A stretch of DNA of 64,000 nt from NCBI GenBank assembly GCA_903932865.1, contig CAIZHQ010000014.1, positions 124,001-188,000 of the forward strand. Reading direction: 5' to 3'. Of the stretch, positions 1-7,573 are shown piece by piece. Under the pieces are notes generated by a model, which was not told the DNA's origin, did not search any database, and saw only the letters and a program-made list of their open reading frames with translations. This stretch comes from an uncultured Burkholderiales bacterium (lineage in GTDB: Bacteria; Pseudomonadota; Gammaproteobacteria; Burkholderiales; Burkholderiaceae_C). The position numbers and the translations under genes were made by a program. How positions within the stretch are numbered: the first letter of the stretch is position 1; the number at the start of each line of letters is the position of its first letter.

Positions 1-888
1 TGGTTGTGGGCGTCGCTCAAGACGCGATTGACCAACTTGCAGTCTCAGCACCGCGCTTGGCAAGTGGGTGAGCAGCATTACGACTTGGGCAACGATTTGT
101 ACGAGGCCATGCTGGACCCGTCCATGGCCTACAGCTGCGGTTATTGGCCCGCTGCCCAAACGCTGGCGCAGGCGCAAGAGGCCAAGCTGGAGCTGATTTG
201 CAAGAAGCTGCAACTCCAGCCCGGCATGACGCTGCTGGACATTGGTTGCGGCTGGGGCAGCTTGATGTTGCACGCGGCCCGGCACCATGGCGTGCACTGC
301 GTGGGGCTGACCATTTCTAAAGAGCAGGCCCGTCTGGGCAGTGCCAAAGCGCAGGGCTGGCCGGTGCGCTTTGAGCTGGCCGACTACCGACAGTTCAACC
401 TCGATGGACAGCAACGCTTTGACCGCATCGCGTCGGTGGGCATGTTTGAGCACGTGGGACACAAAAACTACCGTACCTACTTTGAGATGACGCGGCGCAG
501 CTTGCGCGATGGGGGTTTGTTTTTGCTGCACACGATTGGCAAAAACCGGGCCGGTACGGGCATTGACCCGTGGATTGAAAAATACATCTTCCCCAACGGC
601 GTGCTGCCTTCGGCCTCTGAAATCGCTTACTACAGCGAAGAAGATTTCGTCATGGAAGACTGGCACAACTTTGGCGAAGACTATGACAGAACCCTGATGG
701 CCTGGCATGGGCGCTTTGAAGCGGCATGGCCTGACTTGCAAGCACACTATGGTGAGCGTTTTTACCGCATGTGGCGCTACTACCTCATGTGCTGCGCAGG
801 CACCTTCAGGGCCCGCGACAACCAGTTGTGGCAGGTGGTGCTGTCGCCCGGCGGGCGGGCAGGGGGTTACCGCAGGCCGAGGGTGTGA
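1..888 (+). CDS. Cyclopropane-fatty-acyl-phospholipid synthase-like methyltransferase (5' truncated by window edge)
   Basis: The reading frame is open from base 1, so the true start lies upstream; 295 residues are visible, against roughly 380-420 in the family. The family transfers a methyl group from S-adenosylmethionine to double bonds of membrane phospholipid acyl chains, at the inner face of the inner membrane. Visible support: YDLGND near residue 27, the SAM-binding motif DIGCGWG at residues 80-86, and the family-typical segments YIFPNG and, near the C-terminus, CAGTFRARD. What is visible is the whole catalytic domain; the missing part would be the N-terminal lipid-binding region. The TTG at base 4 is an artefact of the window edge, not a start. 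It could instead be a CFA-like enzyme with altered substrate. The following gene is convergent. Confidence 0.88.
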   Translation, partial: WLWASLKTRLTNLQSQHRAWQVGEQHYDLGNDLYEAMLDPSMAYSCGYWPAAQTLAQAQEAKLELICKKLQLQPGMTLLDIGCGWGSLMLHAARHHGVHCVGLTISKEQARLGSAKAQGWPVRFELADYRQFNLDGQQRFDRIASVGMFEHVGHKNYRTYFEMTRRSLRDGGLFLLHTIGKNRAGTGIDPWIEKYIFPNGVLPSASEIAYYSEEDFVMEDWHNFGEDYDRTLMAWHGRFEAAWPDLQAHYGERFYRMWRYYLMCCAGTFRARDNQLWQVVLSPGGRAGGYRRPRV

Positions 889-892
889 GTGT

Positions 893-1021
893 TCATTCGT
901 TGTGGTTCATTTTGTGCAAAAACATGCGCAAGAAAAAAACGCCCATCACCAGCGTGATCAGGATCACGGCCAAACTCATCAGGCCGTAGTCGGTAGAAAA
1001 CAAGTCGATCAGCATCTTCAC
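893..1021 (-). CDS. Small single-span membrane protein (DUF3149-like)
   Basis: A 40-42 residue protein with one strong hydrophobic segment (about residues 13-30) followed by a short positively charged tail ending KMNHNE. It resembles the small DUF3149 membrane proteins seen in Burkholderiales; their function is unknown. Two starts are possible: GTG at 1021 (42 residues) and ATG at 1015 (40 residues). An AGGAAG ribosome-binding site lies 4 bases before the GTG and 10 before the ATG, so the choice is open. Upstream in-frame codons reaching 1237 would add about 72 residues without membrane or domain character and are rejected. It is convergent with the CFA-synthase-like gene, 4 bases away. Confidence 0.6.
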   Translation of the reverse strand: MKMLIDLFSTDYGLMSLAVILITLVMGVFFLRMFLHKMNHNE

Positions 1022-1158
1022 GGTGCTTCCTTTTGTTGATTTTGATTTTTCACTGTGCACCCAAGCGAGCGGCCAACGCCTGATGAACATCAAGTTCACG
1101 CCACAAAGTCGTGCTCCAATGCGCTGGTTCCATTTTTGGCCTTGCGGCCCAGCACCCC

Positions 1159-1605
1159 ATGTCCAGCCCGTCATCTGCTTTTTCCCCAATCTCCTCACCG
1201 GAAGTCTGGCCCCTGTCGGCCCGGTGGTTTCTGACACTGGGGGGGATCAGCGCCTGTGCCAGCGTGGTGTTCAGCGCCGCTTTCGCGCATATGCCGGTGT
1301 TTTCTGGGGGGGTGCCTATGGCAGTTCAAACCGCTTTGAGTCAGCAGCAATTTCATTCGCTGGGTTTGTTGTTCACCGGGCTGGCGCTGCGGGTCTGCGG
1401 GGCATCGCGCTGGCTGCAGGCGGCAGGCTGGCTCATGTTCGTCGGTTTGCTCCTGTTCAGCTTCAACCTGTATGCCCGCCATGTCTTCGGTTGGGATGCC
1501 TTGCGCGCGCTGGTGCCTTGGGGTGGCGCGGCATGGATATTGGCCTGGCTGGTTTTGGCCATGGGTTTGGCGCAGGGTAATAGAGTAATAAATCGACTGG
1601 CTTGA
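1159..1605 (+). CDS. DUF423-family small integral membrane protein
   Basis: A 148-residue protein with four hydrophobic helices, matching the size and layout of DUF423 (YwdK-like) inner-membrane proteins of unknown function. The first helix begins near residue 20 (LTLGGISACASVVFSAAF), followed by an amphipathic loop with QTALSQQQFHSLGLLFTGLA, a segment typical of the family, then two further helices and a last helix ending in NRVINRLA. I chose the ATG at 1159 because the family protein starts shortly before helix 1; the 5'-most codon at 1111 adds 16 residues with no family character. It stands alone between the DUF3149-like gene and ahpC. No ribosome-binding site of note was seen. Confidence 0.72.
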   Translation: MSSPSSAFSPISSPEVWPLSARWFLTLGGISACASVVFSAAFAHMPVFSGGVPMAVQTALSQQQFHSLGLLFTGLALRVCGASRWLQAAGWLMFVGLLLFSFNLYARHVFGWDALRALVPWGGAAWILAWLVLAMGLAQGNRVINRLA

Positions 1606-1609
1606 ACTG

Positions 1610-1646
1610 AAAGCTTTTTCCTATGGGGTCGATAGGAACTACTCAT
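1610..1646 (+). promoter_or_regulatory. OxyR-like operator upstream of ahpC
   Basis: The known OxyR contact pattern is ATAG-N7-CTAT-N7-ATAG-N7-CTAT. Here the four elements read AAAG (1610), CTAT (1621), ATAG (1632) and TCAT (1643), each separated by exactly 7 bases: 13 of 16 specified bases match and the two central elements are perfect. It ends 23 bases before a TATGAT -10 element (1669-1674), close to where an activator would contact RNA polymerase, and it precedes ahpC, a classic OxyR target. No oxyR gene lies in the window. Confidence 0.6.
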
Positions 1647-1668
1647 GAGTAGAAACCCTAGGTTGCAC

Positions 1669-1674
1669 TATGAT
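1669..1674 (+). promoter_or_regulatory. Probable -10 element of the ahpC promoter
   Basis: TATGAT matches the sigma-70 -10 consensus at 5 of 6 bases. No good -35 hexamer lies 16-18 bases upstream, which fits a promoter that depends on an activator bound at the OxyR-like site just upstream. Transcription would start near 1681, giving a leader of about 50 bases that includes a perfect 6-bp hairpin at 1682-1697. Confidence 0.45.
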
Positions 1675-1731
1675 TTCGACCAATGAGTTTTCTCATTCGA
1701 TAGTTTTTTTAAACCACCCAAGGAAATGACC

Positions 1732-2298
1732 ATGTCCTCTTTGATCAATACCCAAGTCCAGCCTTTCAAGACCCAGGCCTTCCACAACGGCAAGTTCGTG
1801 CAAGTGTCCAACGAAACCCTCAAGGGCGAGTGGTCTGTGCTGATTTTCATGCCTGCCGCTTTCACCTTCAACTGCCCAACAGAAATCGAAGACGCGGCCG
1901 ACAACTACTCCGAGTTCCAGAAAGCCGGTGCCGAGGTCTACATCGTGACCACCGACACCCACTTCTCGCACAAAGTCTGGCACGAGACTTCGCCTGCCGT
2001 GGGCAAGGCCAAGTTCCCATTGGTCGGCGACCCTACACACACCCTGACACGCGCATTTGGCGTGCACATTGAAGAAGAAGGCCTGGCATTGCGCGGCACC
2101 TTCATCATCAACCCCGAAGGCATGATCAAGACCGCCGAAGTGCATTCCAACGAGATCGCCCGCGACGTGTCGGAGACCCTGCGCAAGCTCAAAGCCGCTC
2201 AGTACACCGCCGCCAACCCAGGCCAAGTGTGCCCCGCCAAGTGGAAAGAAGGCGCCAAGACGTTGGCGCCCTCCATCGACCTGGTCGGCAAGATCTAA
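1732..2298 (+). CDS. ahpC: Alkyl hydroperoxide reductase subunit C (typical 2-Cys peroxiredoxin)
   Basis: AhpC reduces hydrogen peroxide, organic peroxides and peroxynitrite in the cytoplasm and is itself re-reduced by AhpF. The protein has 188 residues, the usual AhpC length. The peroxidatic cysteine is C48 in FTFNCPTE and the resolving cysteine is C167 in GQVCPAKW near the C-terminus, so this is the AhpC/Prx1 type. I chose ATG 1732 because AGGA at 1721-1724 sits 7 bases before it; the in-frame ATG at 1726 directly abuts the ribosome-binding site. ahpF follows on the same strand after 163 bases, with a strong hairpin between them. The upstream OxyR-like site suggests peroxide induction. Confidence 0.97.
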   Translation: MSSLINTQVQPFKTQAFHNGKFVQVSNETLKGEWSVLIFMPAAFTFNCPTEIEDAADNYSEFQKAGAEVYIVTTDTHFSHKVWHETSPAVGKAKFPLVGDPTHTLTRAFGVHIEEEGLALRGTFIINPEGMIKTAEVHSNEIARDVSETLRKLKAAQYTAANPGQVCPAKWKEGAKTLAPSIDLVGKI

Positions 2299-2311
2299 TT
2301 CTTGAACTCTG

Positions 2312-2330
2312 CGCCCTGTATCGCAGGGCG
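2312..2330 (+). promoter_or_regulatory. Hairpin between ahpC and ahpF
   Basis: A perfect 7-bp stem (CGCCCTG 2312-2318, CAGGGCG 2324-2330) with a 5-base loop lies 13 bases after the ahpC stop. It is not followed by a T-run, so it is not a classic intrinsic terminator. It may protect the ahpC message 3' end or partly reduce read-through so that ahpC exceeds ahpF. Confidence 0.45.
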
Positions 2331-2348
2331 TTGAGCACAGCACAACCG

Positions 2349-2366
2349 GGCCATAAGCTGGGCGTG
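2349..2366 (+). repeat. 18-base exact repeat, copy 1 (copy 2 at 21989-22006)
   Basis: GGCCATAAGCTGGGCGTG occurs here in the ahpC-ahpF gap and again at 21989-22006, same orientation, inside the 3' end of earP. An 18-base match between unrelated sites in 64 kb is not expected often, but composition bias may explain it. Confidence 0.5.
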
Positions 2367-2461
2367 TGCTGTCCTCAACGATTTCCCCCAACCCCCCTCT
2401 GTCCGAGGCCCCGCCACAAGCGTGGGCTTGGGATCAATGCAGCCTGAAACCGGAGAACACC

Positions 2462-4072
2462 ATGCTCGACGACACCCTCAAAGCCCAATTGCAGCAATAC
2501 CTGGCCCTGCTGCGTCATCCGATTCGCCTGATCGCCTCGCTGGATGACAGCGAGACTGGCGTGGAGATGATGCAACTGCTGGAAACCGTCGTGGGTCTGT
2601 CTGACAAGGTCACCTTGGACACCTCCGGCAGCGACGCTCGCAAGCCTTCTTTTGTGGTGGCGCGTGAAGGCCAAAGCACCGGCGTGCGCTTTGCCGGTTT
2701 ACCGCTGGGCCACGAGTTCACTTCTTTGGTGTTGGCCCTGCTCTGGACCGGTGGACACCCGCCCAAAGTCGAGCAAGAAGTGATCGACAGCATCCAGTCG
2801 CTGGCAGGCAACTTCAACTTCGAGGTTTACATGTCTCTCAGCTGCCACAACTGCCCCGATGTGGTGCAGGCCTTGTCGCTGATGGCCATCGTCAACCCGA
2901 AAGTCAAAACCGTGGTGATCGAAGGCGGTGCTTTCCAACAAGAGGTCGAAGAGCGCCAGATCATGGCGGTGCCCATGGTGTTCCTCAACGGCCAAGTGTT
3001 CGGTTCGGGCCGCATGTCGGTCGAAGAAATCGTGGCCAAGCTCGACACCAATGCCGGTGAGCGTGACGCGGCCAAGCTCGACGCCAAAGACCCCTATGAA
3101 GTGTTGATCGTCGGCGGTGGCCCTGCGGGTGCAGCCGCTGCGGTGTATGCCGCCCGCAAAGGCATTCGTGTGGGCGTGGCCGCAGAGCGTTTTGGTGGCC
3201 AAACCAACGACACCATGGCGATTGAGAACTACATCTCGGTGCTGGAGACCGACGGCCCCAAGTTTGCCGCTGCGCTTGAAGCGCAGGTGCGTCAGTACGG
3301 CGTGGACATCATGAACTTGCAGCGTGCCGCCCAAATCATCCCCGCCACCGAAGCTGGTGGTTTGGTGCAGGTCAAGATGGAGAACGGCGGTACCTTGCAG
3401 GCGCGCACTGTGATCTTGTCCACCGGTGCCCGCTGGCGCAATGTCAACGTGCCCGGCGAAGCCGAGTACAAAAACAAGGGTGTGGCCTATTGCCCGCATT
3501 GCGATGGCCCTTTGTTCAAGGGCAAGCGCACCGCCGTGATCGGTGGCGGCAACTCCGGTATTGAAGCGGCCATTGACTTGGCAGGCATCGTCAAGCATGT
3601 CACGGTGATCGAATTTGCCGACCAACTCAAGGCCGATGCGGTGCTGGTGGCCAAGGTCAAGAGCCTGCCCAACGTCACCATCCATGCCCACGCGCAGACC
3701 ACCGAAATCACGGGCGATGGCGGCAAAGTCAACGGCATCCGCTACAAAGACCGCACGACCGGCGACGACCATTGGGTCGAGTTGGAAGGTGTGTTTGTGC
3801 AAATTGGCCTGGTGCCCAACACCGAGTTTCTCAAAGGCACGGTTGAATTGAGCAAATTAGGTGAAATCGTGGTGGACGCCAAAGGCCACACCAATGTGCC
3901 CGGCGTGTTCGCAGCGGGCGATTGCACCACGGTGCCTTACAAGCAGATCGTGATCGCCGCAGGCGAAGGCGCCAAAGCAGCCCTGAGTGCCTTTGATCAC
4001 CTGATCCGTACCCCGGCCGCTTTTGTGGCTACCCCAGTGGCACAGACCACAGCCGAGGCCGAACTGGCTTAA
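2462..4072 (+). CDS. ahpF: Alkyl hydroperoxide reductase subunit F (flavoprotein disulfide reductase)
   Basis: AhpF passes electrons from NADH through FAD and two CXXC centres to AhpC. The 536-residue length is slightly above E. coli AhpF (521). Layout: an N-terminal tandem thioredoxin-like domain (about residues 1-200) with CHNC at C128/C131; FAD-binding [10 protein letters not shown] from about residue 218; the thioredoxin-reductase-like CPHC at C344/C347; NADH-binding GGGNSG just after; and the C-terminal FAD motif AAGDCT. Numbering is within one residue of the E. coli redox cysteines. ATG 2462 follows GGAG with good spacing; in-frame codons back to 2366 are rejected. It is the partner of ahpC. 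Confidence 0.97.
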   Translation: MLDDTLKAQLQQYLALLRHPIRLIASLDDSETGVEMMQLLETVVGLSDKVTLDTSGSDARKPSFVVAREGQSTGVRFAGLPLGHEFTSLVLALLWTGGHPPKVEQEVIDSIQSLAGNFNFEVYMSLSCHNCPDVVQALSLMAIVNPKVKTVVIEGGAFQQEVEERQIMAVPMVFLNGQVFGSGRMSVEEIVAKLDTNAGERDAAKLDAKDPYEVLIVGGGPAGAAAAVYAARKGIRVGVAAERFGGQTNDTMAIENYISVLETDGPKFAAALEAQVRQYGVDIMNLQRAAQIIPATEAGGLVQVKMENGGTLQARTVILSTGARWRNVNVPGEAEYKNKGVAYCPHCDGPLFKGKRTAVIGGGNSGIEAAIDLAGIVKHVTVIEFADQLKADAVLVAKVKSLPNVTIHAHAQTTEITGDGGKVNGIRYKDRTTGDDHWVELEGVFVQIGLVPNTEFLKGTVELSKLGEIVVDAKGHTNVPGVFAAGDCTTVPYKQIVIAAGEGAKAALSAFDHLIRTPAAFVATPVAQTTAEAELA

Positions 4073-4107
4073 GCTGCCGTTTTTTCTTGTAGTGCAGGAG
4101 TTTGGCC

Positions 4108-4419
4108 ATGCCGGTTTTTCTGATCGATCCGACCCAAAAGACCATCACACCCGTTGAGGGCGGCGGTGACTTGGCCGGCGTGCGGGCGTTGATTGGCTTT
4201 GAGACAGTCGACAGCGACGAGATCGGCGCCAATGGTGACAGGCTGTACTTTGACGAGAAATGCTTCATCCGCCAAACACCTGGCGTCGGGCGTTTTCAGC
4301 TGGACAGTCTGGCCCCGGTGGCGGGCATGGGTGTGCTGGTGGGCCATGGTGCCCAAGGCGCCTTGCAGACGCCGCAACTCAGCCTGACGGCCTTGATCGC
4401 GCGCGTCAAGTTCCTCTGA
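4108..4419 (+). CDS. Small conserved-looking hypothetical protein
   Basis: A 103-residue soluble protein with no signal peptide or membrane segment. I do not recognise a firm family; the order DEIGANGDRLYFDEKC followed by GVGRFQLDSLAPVAGMGVLVG faintly recalls DUF3846-type proteins, but this is weak. AGGAG at 4096-4100 lies 7 bases before the ATG at 4108, a strong translation signal supporting a real gene; an in-frame TTG at 4102 is too close to that site. It starts 35 bases after ahpF on the same strand and could be co-transcribed, but nothing ties it to peroxide stress. Confidence 0.6.
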   Translation: MPVFLIDPTQKTITPVEGGGDLAGVRALIGFETVDSDEIGANGDRLYFDEKCFIRQTPGVGRFQLDSLAPVAGMGVLVGHGAQGALQTPQLSLTALIARVKFL

Positions 4420-4549
4420 TCAGGCGGCGCTGCCGTTGCTTGGTGGTTCAGGTCCCTGTCAAAGCCGGACCTTGGTGCACCCGGCCATTCAACAAGCGGC
4501 TTGTCCAGATCAGTGCGCAACCTGTTGTCGTGGTGCTTGGTCGCCGTCG

Positions 4550-5593
4550 TCATTTGAAACCCACGCGGTCCAGCATTTGCTGCACCTTGATCTGGTTCAT
4601 GCCCACGGCGCTGATCGGCAGCAACTCGCTTTTGAAGTTGCCACCCGTCATGGCTTTGAGGGCCGGGTTGTCAAAGCTCACGCCTTTGGCGGCTGGCCAC
4701 TCGTTGTTGCCGTTGGCAAAGTGATTTTGGGCCGACGGACTGGCCAGGTATTCCAGGAACTTGACCGCGCTGTCGGTGTTTTTGGCATGCCGAGCGACTG
4801 CGCCACCGGCCACATTCATGTGCGTGCCCCAACTGCTCTGGTTGGGGAAAACCACACCGACTTTTTCGGCCACGGCTTTGTCGGCCGGGTTGGACGACCG
4901 CAACATGCGGGCCAGGTAATAGGTGTTGGTGACGGCCACGCCGCATTCGCCCGAAGCCACGCCTTTGATTTGGTCCGTGTCACCCCCTTTCGGAGTGCGC
5001 GCCATGTTGCCGACCATGGCCTTGAGCCAGGCTTCTGTTTTTTGCGGACCCAGGTGCTCGGTCATGGCGCCAAACAGGCTCAGGTTGTAGGGGTGCGAGC
5101 CGCTGCGGATGCACAGGCTGCCCTTGAATTTTGCATCGGCCAGATTCTCGTAGCTGTCCACGTCGGTTTTGCTGTATTTGAGCTTGTCGTAAACGAGCAC
5201 TCGCGCCCGTGTGGACAGGCCAAACCAGGCCGTGCCACCGTTGTCGGCCGGTTTGGCACGCAAGTTGGTGGGTATGGCTTCTTCGAGTTTGGCAGATTTG
5301 ATGGGTAAGAAAAGGCCATCGACCTCAGCTCGCCACAGGCGGGCGGCATCCACCAGCAAAATCACGTCGGCCGGGGAGGCGGCGCCCTCGGCTTTGAGTC
5401 GGGCGAGAATACCGGCATCATCGGCATCCACGCGGTTGATCTTGATGCCCGTGGCTTTTGTGAAGTCGCTGTACATGACTTCATCTGTGGGGTAATGCCG
5501 GGCGGAGTAGATGTTCAGCACTTTGTCTTGCGCCTGGGCCGATGCGGCGCTCAGGAGGCAGACGATGCTCAACAGGGAATTGGACGGTGTCAT
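4550..5593 (-). CDS. Periplasmic Fe(III) ABC transporter substrate-binding protein (FutA/FbpA-like)
   Basis: A 347-residue iron receptor of the FutA/AfuA class, which binds Fe(III) in the periplasm and delivers it to an FbpB/FbpC-type importer. Residues 1-22 form a signal peptide ending AASAQAQ; the mature start DKVLNIYSARHYPTDE is typical of the family. A YY pair (NTYYLARM) provides the tyrosine iron ligands known in this class. ATG 5593 is chosen over the TTG at 5626 because it begins directly before the signal peptide. No permease or ATPase gene is adjacent. A Fur-like box at 5641-5659 lies about 50 bases upstream, fitting iron repression. Confidence 0.9.
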   Translation of the reverse strand: MTPSNSLLSIVCLLSAASAQAQDKVLNIYSARHYPTDEVMYSDFTKATGIKINRVDADDAGILARLKAEGAASPADVILLVDAARLWRAEVDGLFLPIKSAKLEEAIPTNLRAKPADNGGTAWFGLSTRARVLVYDKLKYSKTDVDSYENLADAKFKGSLCIRSGSHPYNLSLFGAMTEHLGPQKTEAWLKAMVGNMARTPKGGDTDQIKGVASGECGVAVTNTYYLARMLRSSNPADKAVAEKVGVVFPNQSSWGTHMNVAGGAVARHAKNTDSAVKFLEYLASPSAQNHFANGNNEWPAAKGVSFDNPALKAMTGGNFKSELLPISAVGMNQIKVQQMLDRVGFK

Positions 5594-5640
5594 GGTATTT
5601 GTTGGACTGCTTGGATGGATGTCCAAATTTTAAGTCAAAT

Positions 5641-5659
5641 GCGAATCGTTATCAATAAG
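5641..5659. promoter_or_regulatory. Fur-box-like sequence between iron receptor and patatin gene
   Basis: The 19 bases match the classic palindromic Fur consensus (GATAATGATAATCATTATC) at 12 of 19 positions, with an intact core GTTATCAATAA. The site lies between the divergent iron-receptor gene (start 5593) and the lipase gene (start 5673). Regulation of the receptor is the likely role; whether the lipase is also controlled cannot be told. Confidence 0.6.
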
Positions 5660-5672
5660 ATTTGAGGAATAC

Positions 5673-6650
5673 ATGCAAACAGTGCAAGGGATTAGCCATG
5701 GCTTGCGGGTCGAAACCGCAGGGCAAGCCGCGGCGGGTGGTGGGCTCAGGCGAGTAGGGCGGTGGCTCGGTGTGGTGTTGACACTGTTGGTTTTGACGGC
5801 CTGTGGCAGCTTGCAGACCACAAAGCCTCAAGAAACTGGCGGACCGACCGTGGCCGAGCGGCGTGAGGTGCGGTTGGGGCTGGCGCTGGGGGGCGGGGCA
5901 GCCCGCGGTTTTGCGCATGTGGGCGTGATCCAGGTGCTGGAAGAGGCCGGTCTCAGGCCCAGCCATGTGGTGGGCACTTCGGCCGGGAGTTTGGTGGCGG
6001 CCTTGTATGCGAGCGGCAAAACTCCTGTGGAGTTGGTGCGCGTGGCCGAGTCCATGCAGGAGGCCGAGATCACCGACTGGATGCTGCCGATTTTGAACCG
6101 GGGTGCTTTGCGTGGCGAGGCCTTGGCCAAGTACGTGAACACCCAGGTGGGCGGCAAAACATTGGAACAGATGCAAATACCGCTGGGCATCGTGGCCACT
6201 GATCTGGGCAGCGGGCAGGCCATCACATTCCGGCGGGGCAACACGGGGGCAGCGGTGCGGGCCTCGAGTGCGGTGCCTGCGGTGTTTCAGCCGGTGCGCC
6301 TGGGCGATCGTGAATATGTGGACGGGGGCCTGGTGTCGCCTGTGCCGGTGCGTCAAACGCGTGAGATGGGGGCCAACTTTGTGATTGCGGTGGACATTTC
6401 CAGCGACCCGGACGGCAACCCATATGGCGACACCTTCCAAATCCTGATGCAGACCTTTGCCATCATGGGCAAAAGCATCAACACCCTTGCGCTCAAAGAG
6501 GCTGATGTGGTGATTCGGCCCGCTTTGTCCGGCATCAAAAGCGCCGATTTCAGCGCCCGTTTGCGATCGATTGAAGCCGGACGGGTCGCGATGCGGGCGG
6601 CTTTGCCCGCCTTGAAGGTGCGTTTGGCCCAGTTTGAAGAGGGGCGATGA
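5673..6650 (+). CDS. Patatin-like phospholipase, probable lipoprotein (RssA-like)
   Basis: A 325-residue patatin-fold serine hydrolase, expected to cleave lipid acyl esters using a Ser-Asp dyad. The oxyanion motif GGGAARG starts near residue 73, the nucleophile is S103 in GTSAG, and the catalytic aspartate is D217 in DGG. A hydrophobic stretch followed by LTAC places a lipobox cysteine at C44, so the protein is probably membrane-anchored. The N-region before the hydrophobic stretch is long (about 31 residues), so translation might start further in, but GAGGA at 5664-5668 supports ATG 5673. It diverges from the iron receptor across a Fur-like box. Confidence 0.85.
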   Translation: MQTVQGISHGLRVETAGQAAAGGGLRRVGRWLGVVLTLLVLTACGSLQTTKPQETGGPTVAERREVRLGLALGGGAARGFAHVGVIQVLEEAGLRPSHVVGTSAGSLVAALYASGKTPVELVRVAESMQEAEITDWMLPILNRGALRGEALAKYVNTQVGGKTLEQMQIPLGIVATDLGSGQAITFRRGNTGAAVRASSAVPAVFQPVRLGDREYVDGGLVSPVPVRQTREMGANFVIAVDISSDPDGNPYGDTFQILMQTFAIMGKSINTLALKEADVVIRPALSGIKSADFSARLRSIEAGRVAMRAALPALKVRLAQFEEGR

Positions 6651-6718
6651 TGGGACCAGGCTCTCCGATCAACTCAAGGTTCACCCGGTCAAACCGTGCG
6701 AGATGACACGGCATAACC

Positions 6719-6747
6719 AAAAAAAGGGCTGATCTTGCGATCAGCCC
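6719..6747 (-). terminator. Intrinsic terminator of the phasin gene
   Basis: A perfect 9-bp stem (GGGCTGATC 6726-6734, GATCAGCCC 6739-6747) with a 4-base loop is followed, on the minus strand, by seven T residues (A-run 6719-6725 on plus). It lies about 100 bases past the phasin stop codon. On the plus strand it has no T-run, so it is only a weak stop for the patatin gene. Confidence 0.85.
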
Positions 6748-6847
6748 ATTAACGGATCCCTGTTTCCCAGATGAAATTCAAAGAGACCCGAGGAGACAAC
6801 TTGCAAAGCAGCAGGCCGGTACTTGCAAAACCGGTCTGCCGGGAAAA

Positions 6848-7381
6848 TCACTTCTTCTTGGCAGCCTTGGGCGCAGCCGATTGTGTGACGGCGGCCAGAT
6901 TGGTTTCAGCCAGGTCGGTGGCTTGCTTGACGGCTTTTTGCACCGACTCGAAAGCGGTGTTGGCGGCGGTCACGGCACCCTTCATCATGGCCACGGCCTG
7001 CTCGGAACCGGAAGGTGCGTTTTGGGCGGCGCTGTCGACCAAATTGGCGAACTGCTTTTGTGCAGCGGCGCTTTGGGCTTCGAAGGCTTTGGTGAACTCG
7101 CTGCCAGTGCCCGAAGCGATGTCGTACAGGTGACGGCTGTAAGCGGCGGTTTTTTCAGCCAAAGGCTGGAACAGGTTGGCTTGCATGGCCAGCAGCTCTT
7201 GGGCGTCTTTCACGCTCAAAGCGGCTTGGGTGTTGTTGGCAGACTCGTTCAAGGCGGTCTTGGCGGCAGACAGGTTCAACTCCACCAATTTTTCCACGCC
7301 TTCGAAGGCTTTGGCGGTCAGGCCAAACAGGGTTTCGACATTGGCTTTGTGCGAGGCAGCGATTTGTTCAGCGGTCATCAT
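6848..7381 (-). CDS. Phasin family protein (PHA granule-associated)
   Basis: Phasins coat polyhydroxyalkanoate granules in the cytoplasm and control their number and size. The 177-residue protein is alanine-rich and helical, with the family start [19 protein letters not shown], the heptad-like [15 protein letters not shown], and a lysine-rich tail AAPKAAKKK typical of burkholderial PhaP. The ATG pair at 7381/7378 follows CCGGAG with good spacing; codons further upstream to 7441 are rejected. A promoter lies at 7478-7505 and a strong terminator follows, so the gene is monocistronic. No PHA synthase gene lies in the window. Confidence 0.93.
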   Translation of the reverse strand: MMTAEQIAASHKANVETLFGLTAKAFEGVEKLVELNLSAAKTALNESANNTQAALSVKDAQELLAMQANLFQPLAEKTAAYSRHLYDIASGTGSEFTKAFEAQSAAAQKQFANLVDSAAQNAPSGSEQAVAMMKGAVTAANTAFESVQKAVKQATDLAETNLAAVTQSAAPKAAKKK

Positions 7382-7477
7382 GGGGTTCTCCGGGTCAAAA
7401 AGATAAACTGAGGTTTGAAAAAATGCACTGAAATTGGCCAAGGCCGTACAACTTTGTTGCAGTGCAGCATGGTTTGA

Positions 7478-7505
7478 ATTTTAGGGTTTCTACCGGGTAT
7501 TGCAA
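7478..7505 (-). promoter_or_regulatory. Sigma-70-like promoter of the phasin gene
   Basis: On the minus strand TTGCAA (7505-7500) and TAAAAT (7483-7478) are separated by 16 bases, matching -35 at 4 of 6 and -10 at 5 of 6. The predicted start is near 7471, giving a leader of about 90 bases. A CTGC-N3-GCAA element (7467-7457) lies just inside the transcript, close to the CTGC-N3/4-GCAG pattern described for the phasin repressor PhaR. Confidence 0.5.
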
Positions 7506-7573
7506 GGGGATGGGCGCACACAAGGCTCAGTTTAGAGTGGGTTTTCTAGAATCGTTTTGTTCTGAATCAAACC

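Noticed and set aside
893..1237. Longer 114-residue version of the small membrane protein
   Set aside because: The upstream 72 residues have no family character, and a ribosome-binding site stands directly before the GTG/ATG at 1021/1015.
2699..3802. 367-codon frame antisense to ahpF
   Set aside because: Histidine- and glycine-rich translation without domain features, fully inside the certain ahpF gene.
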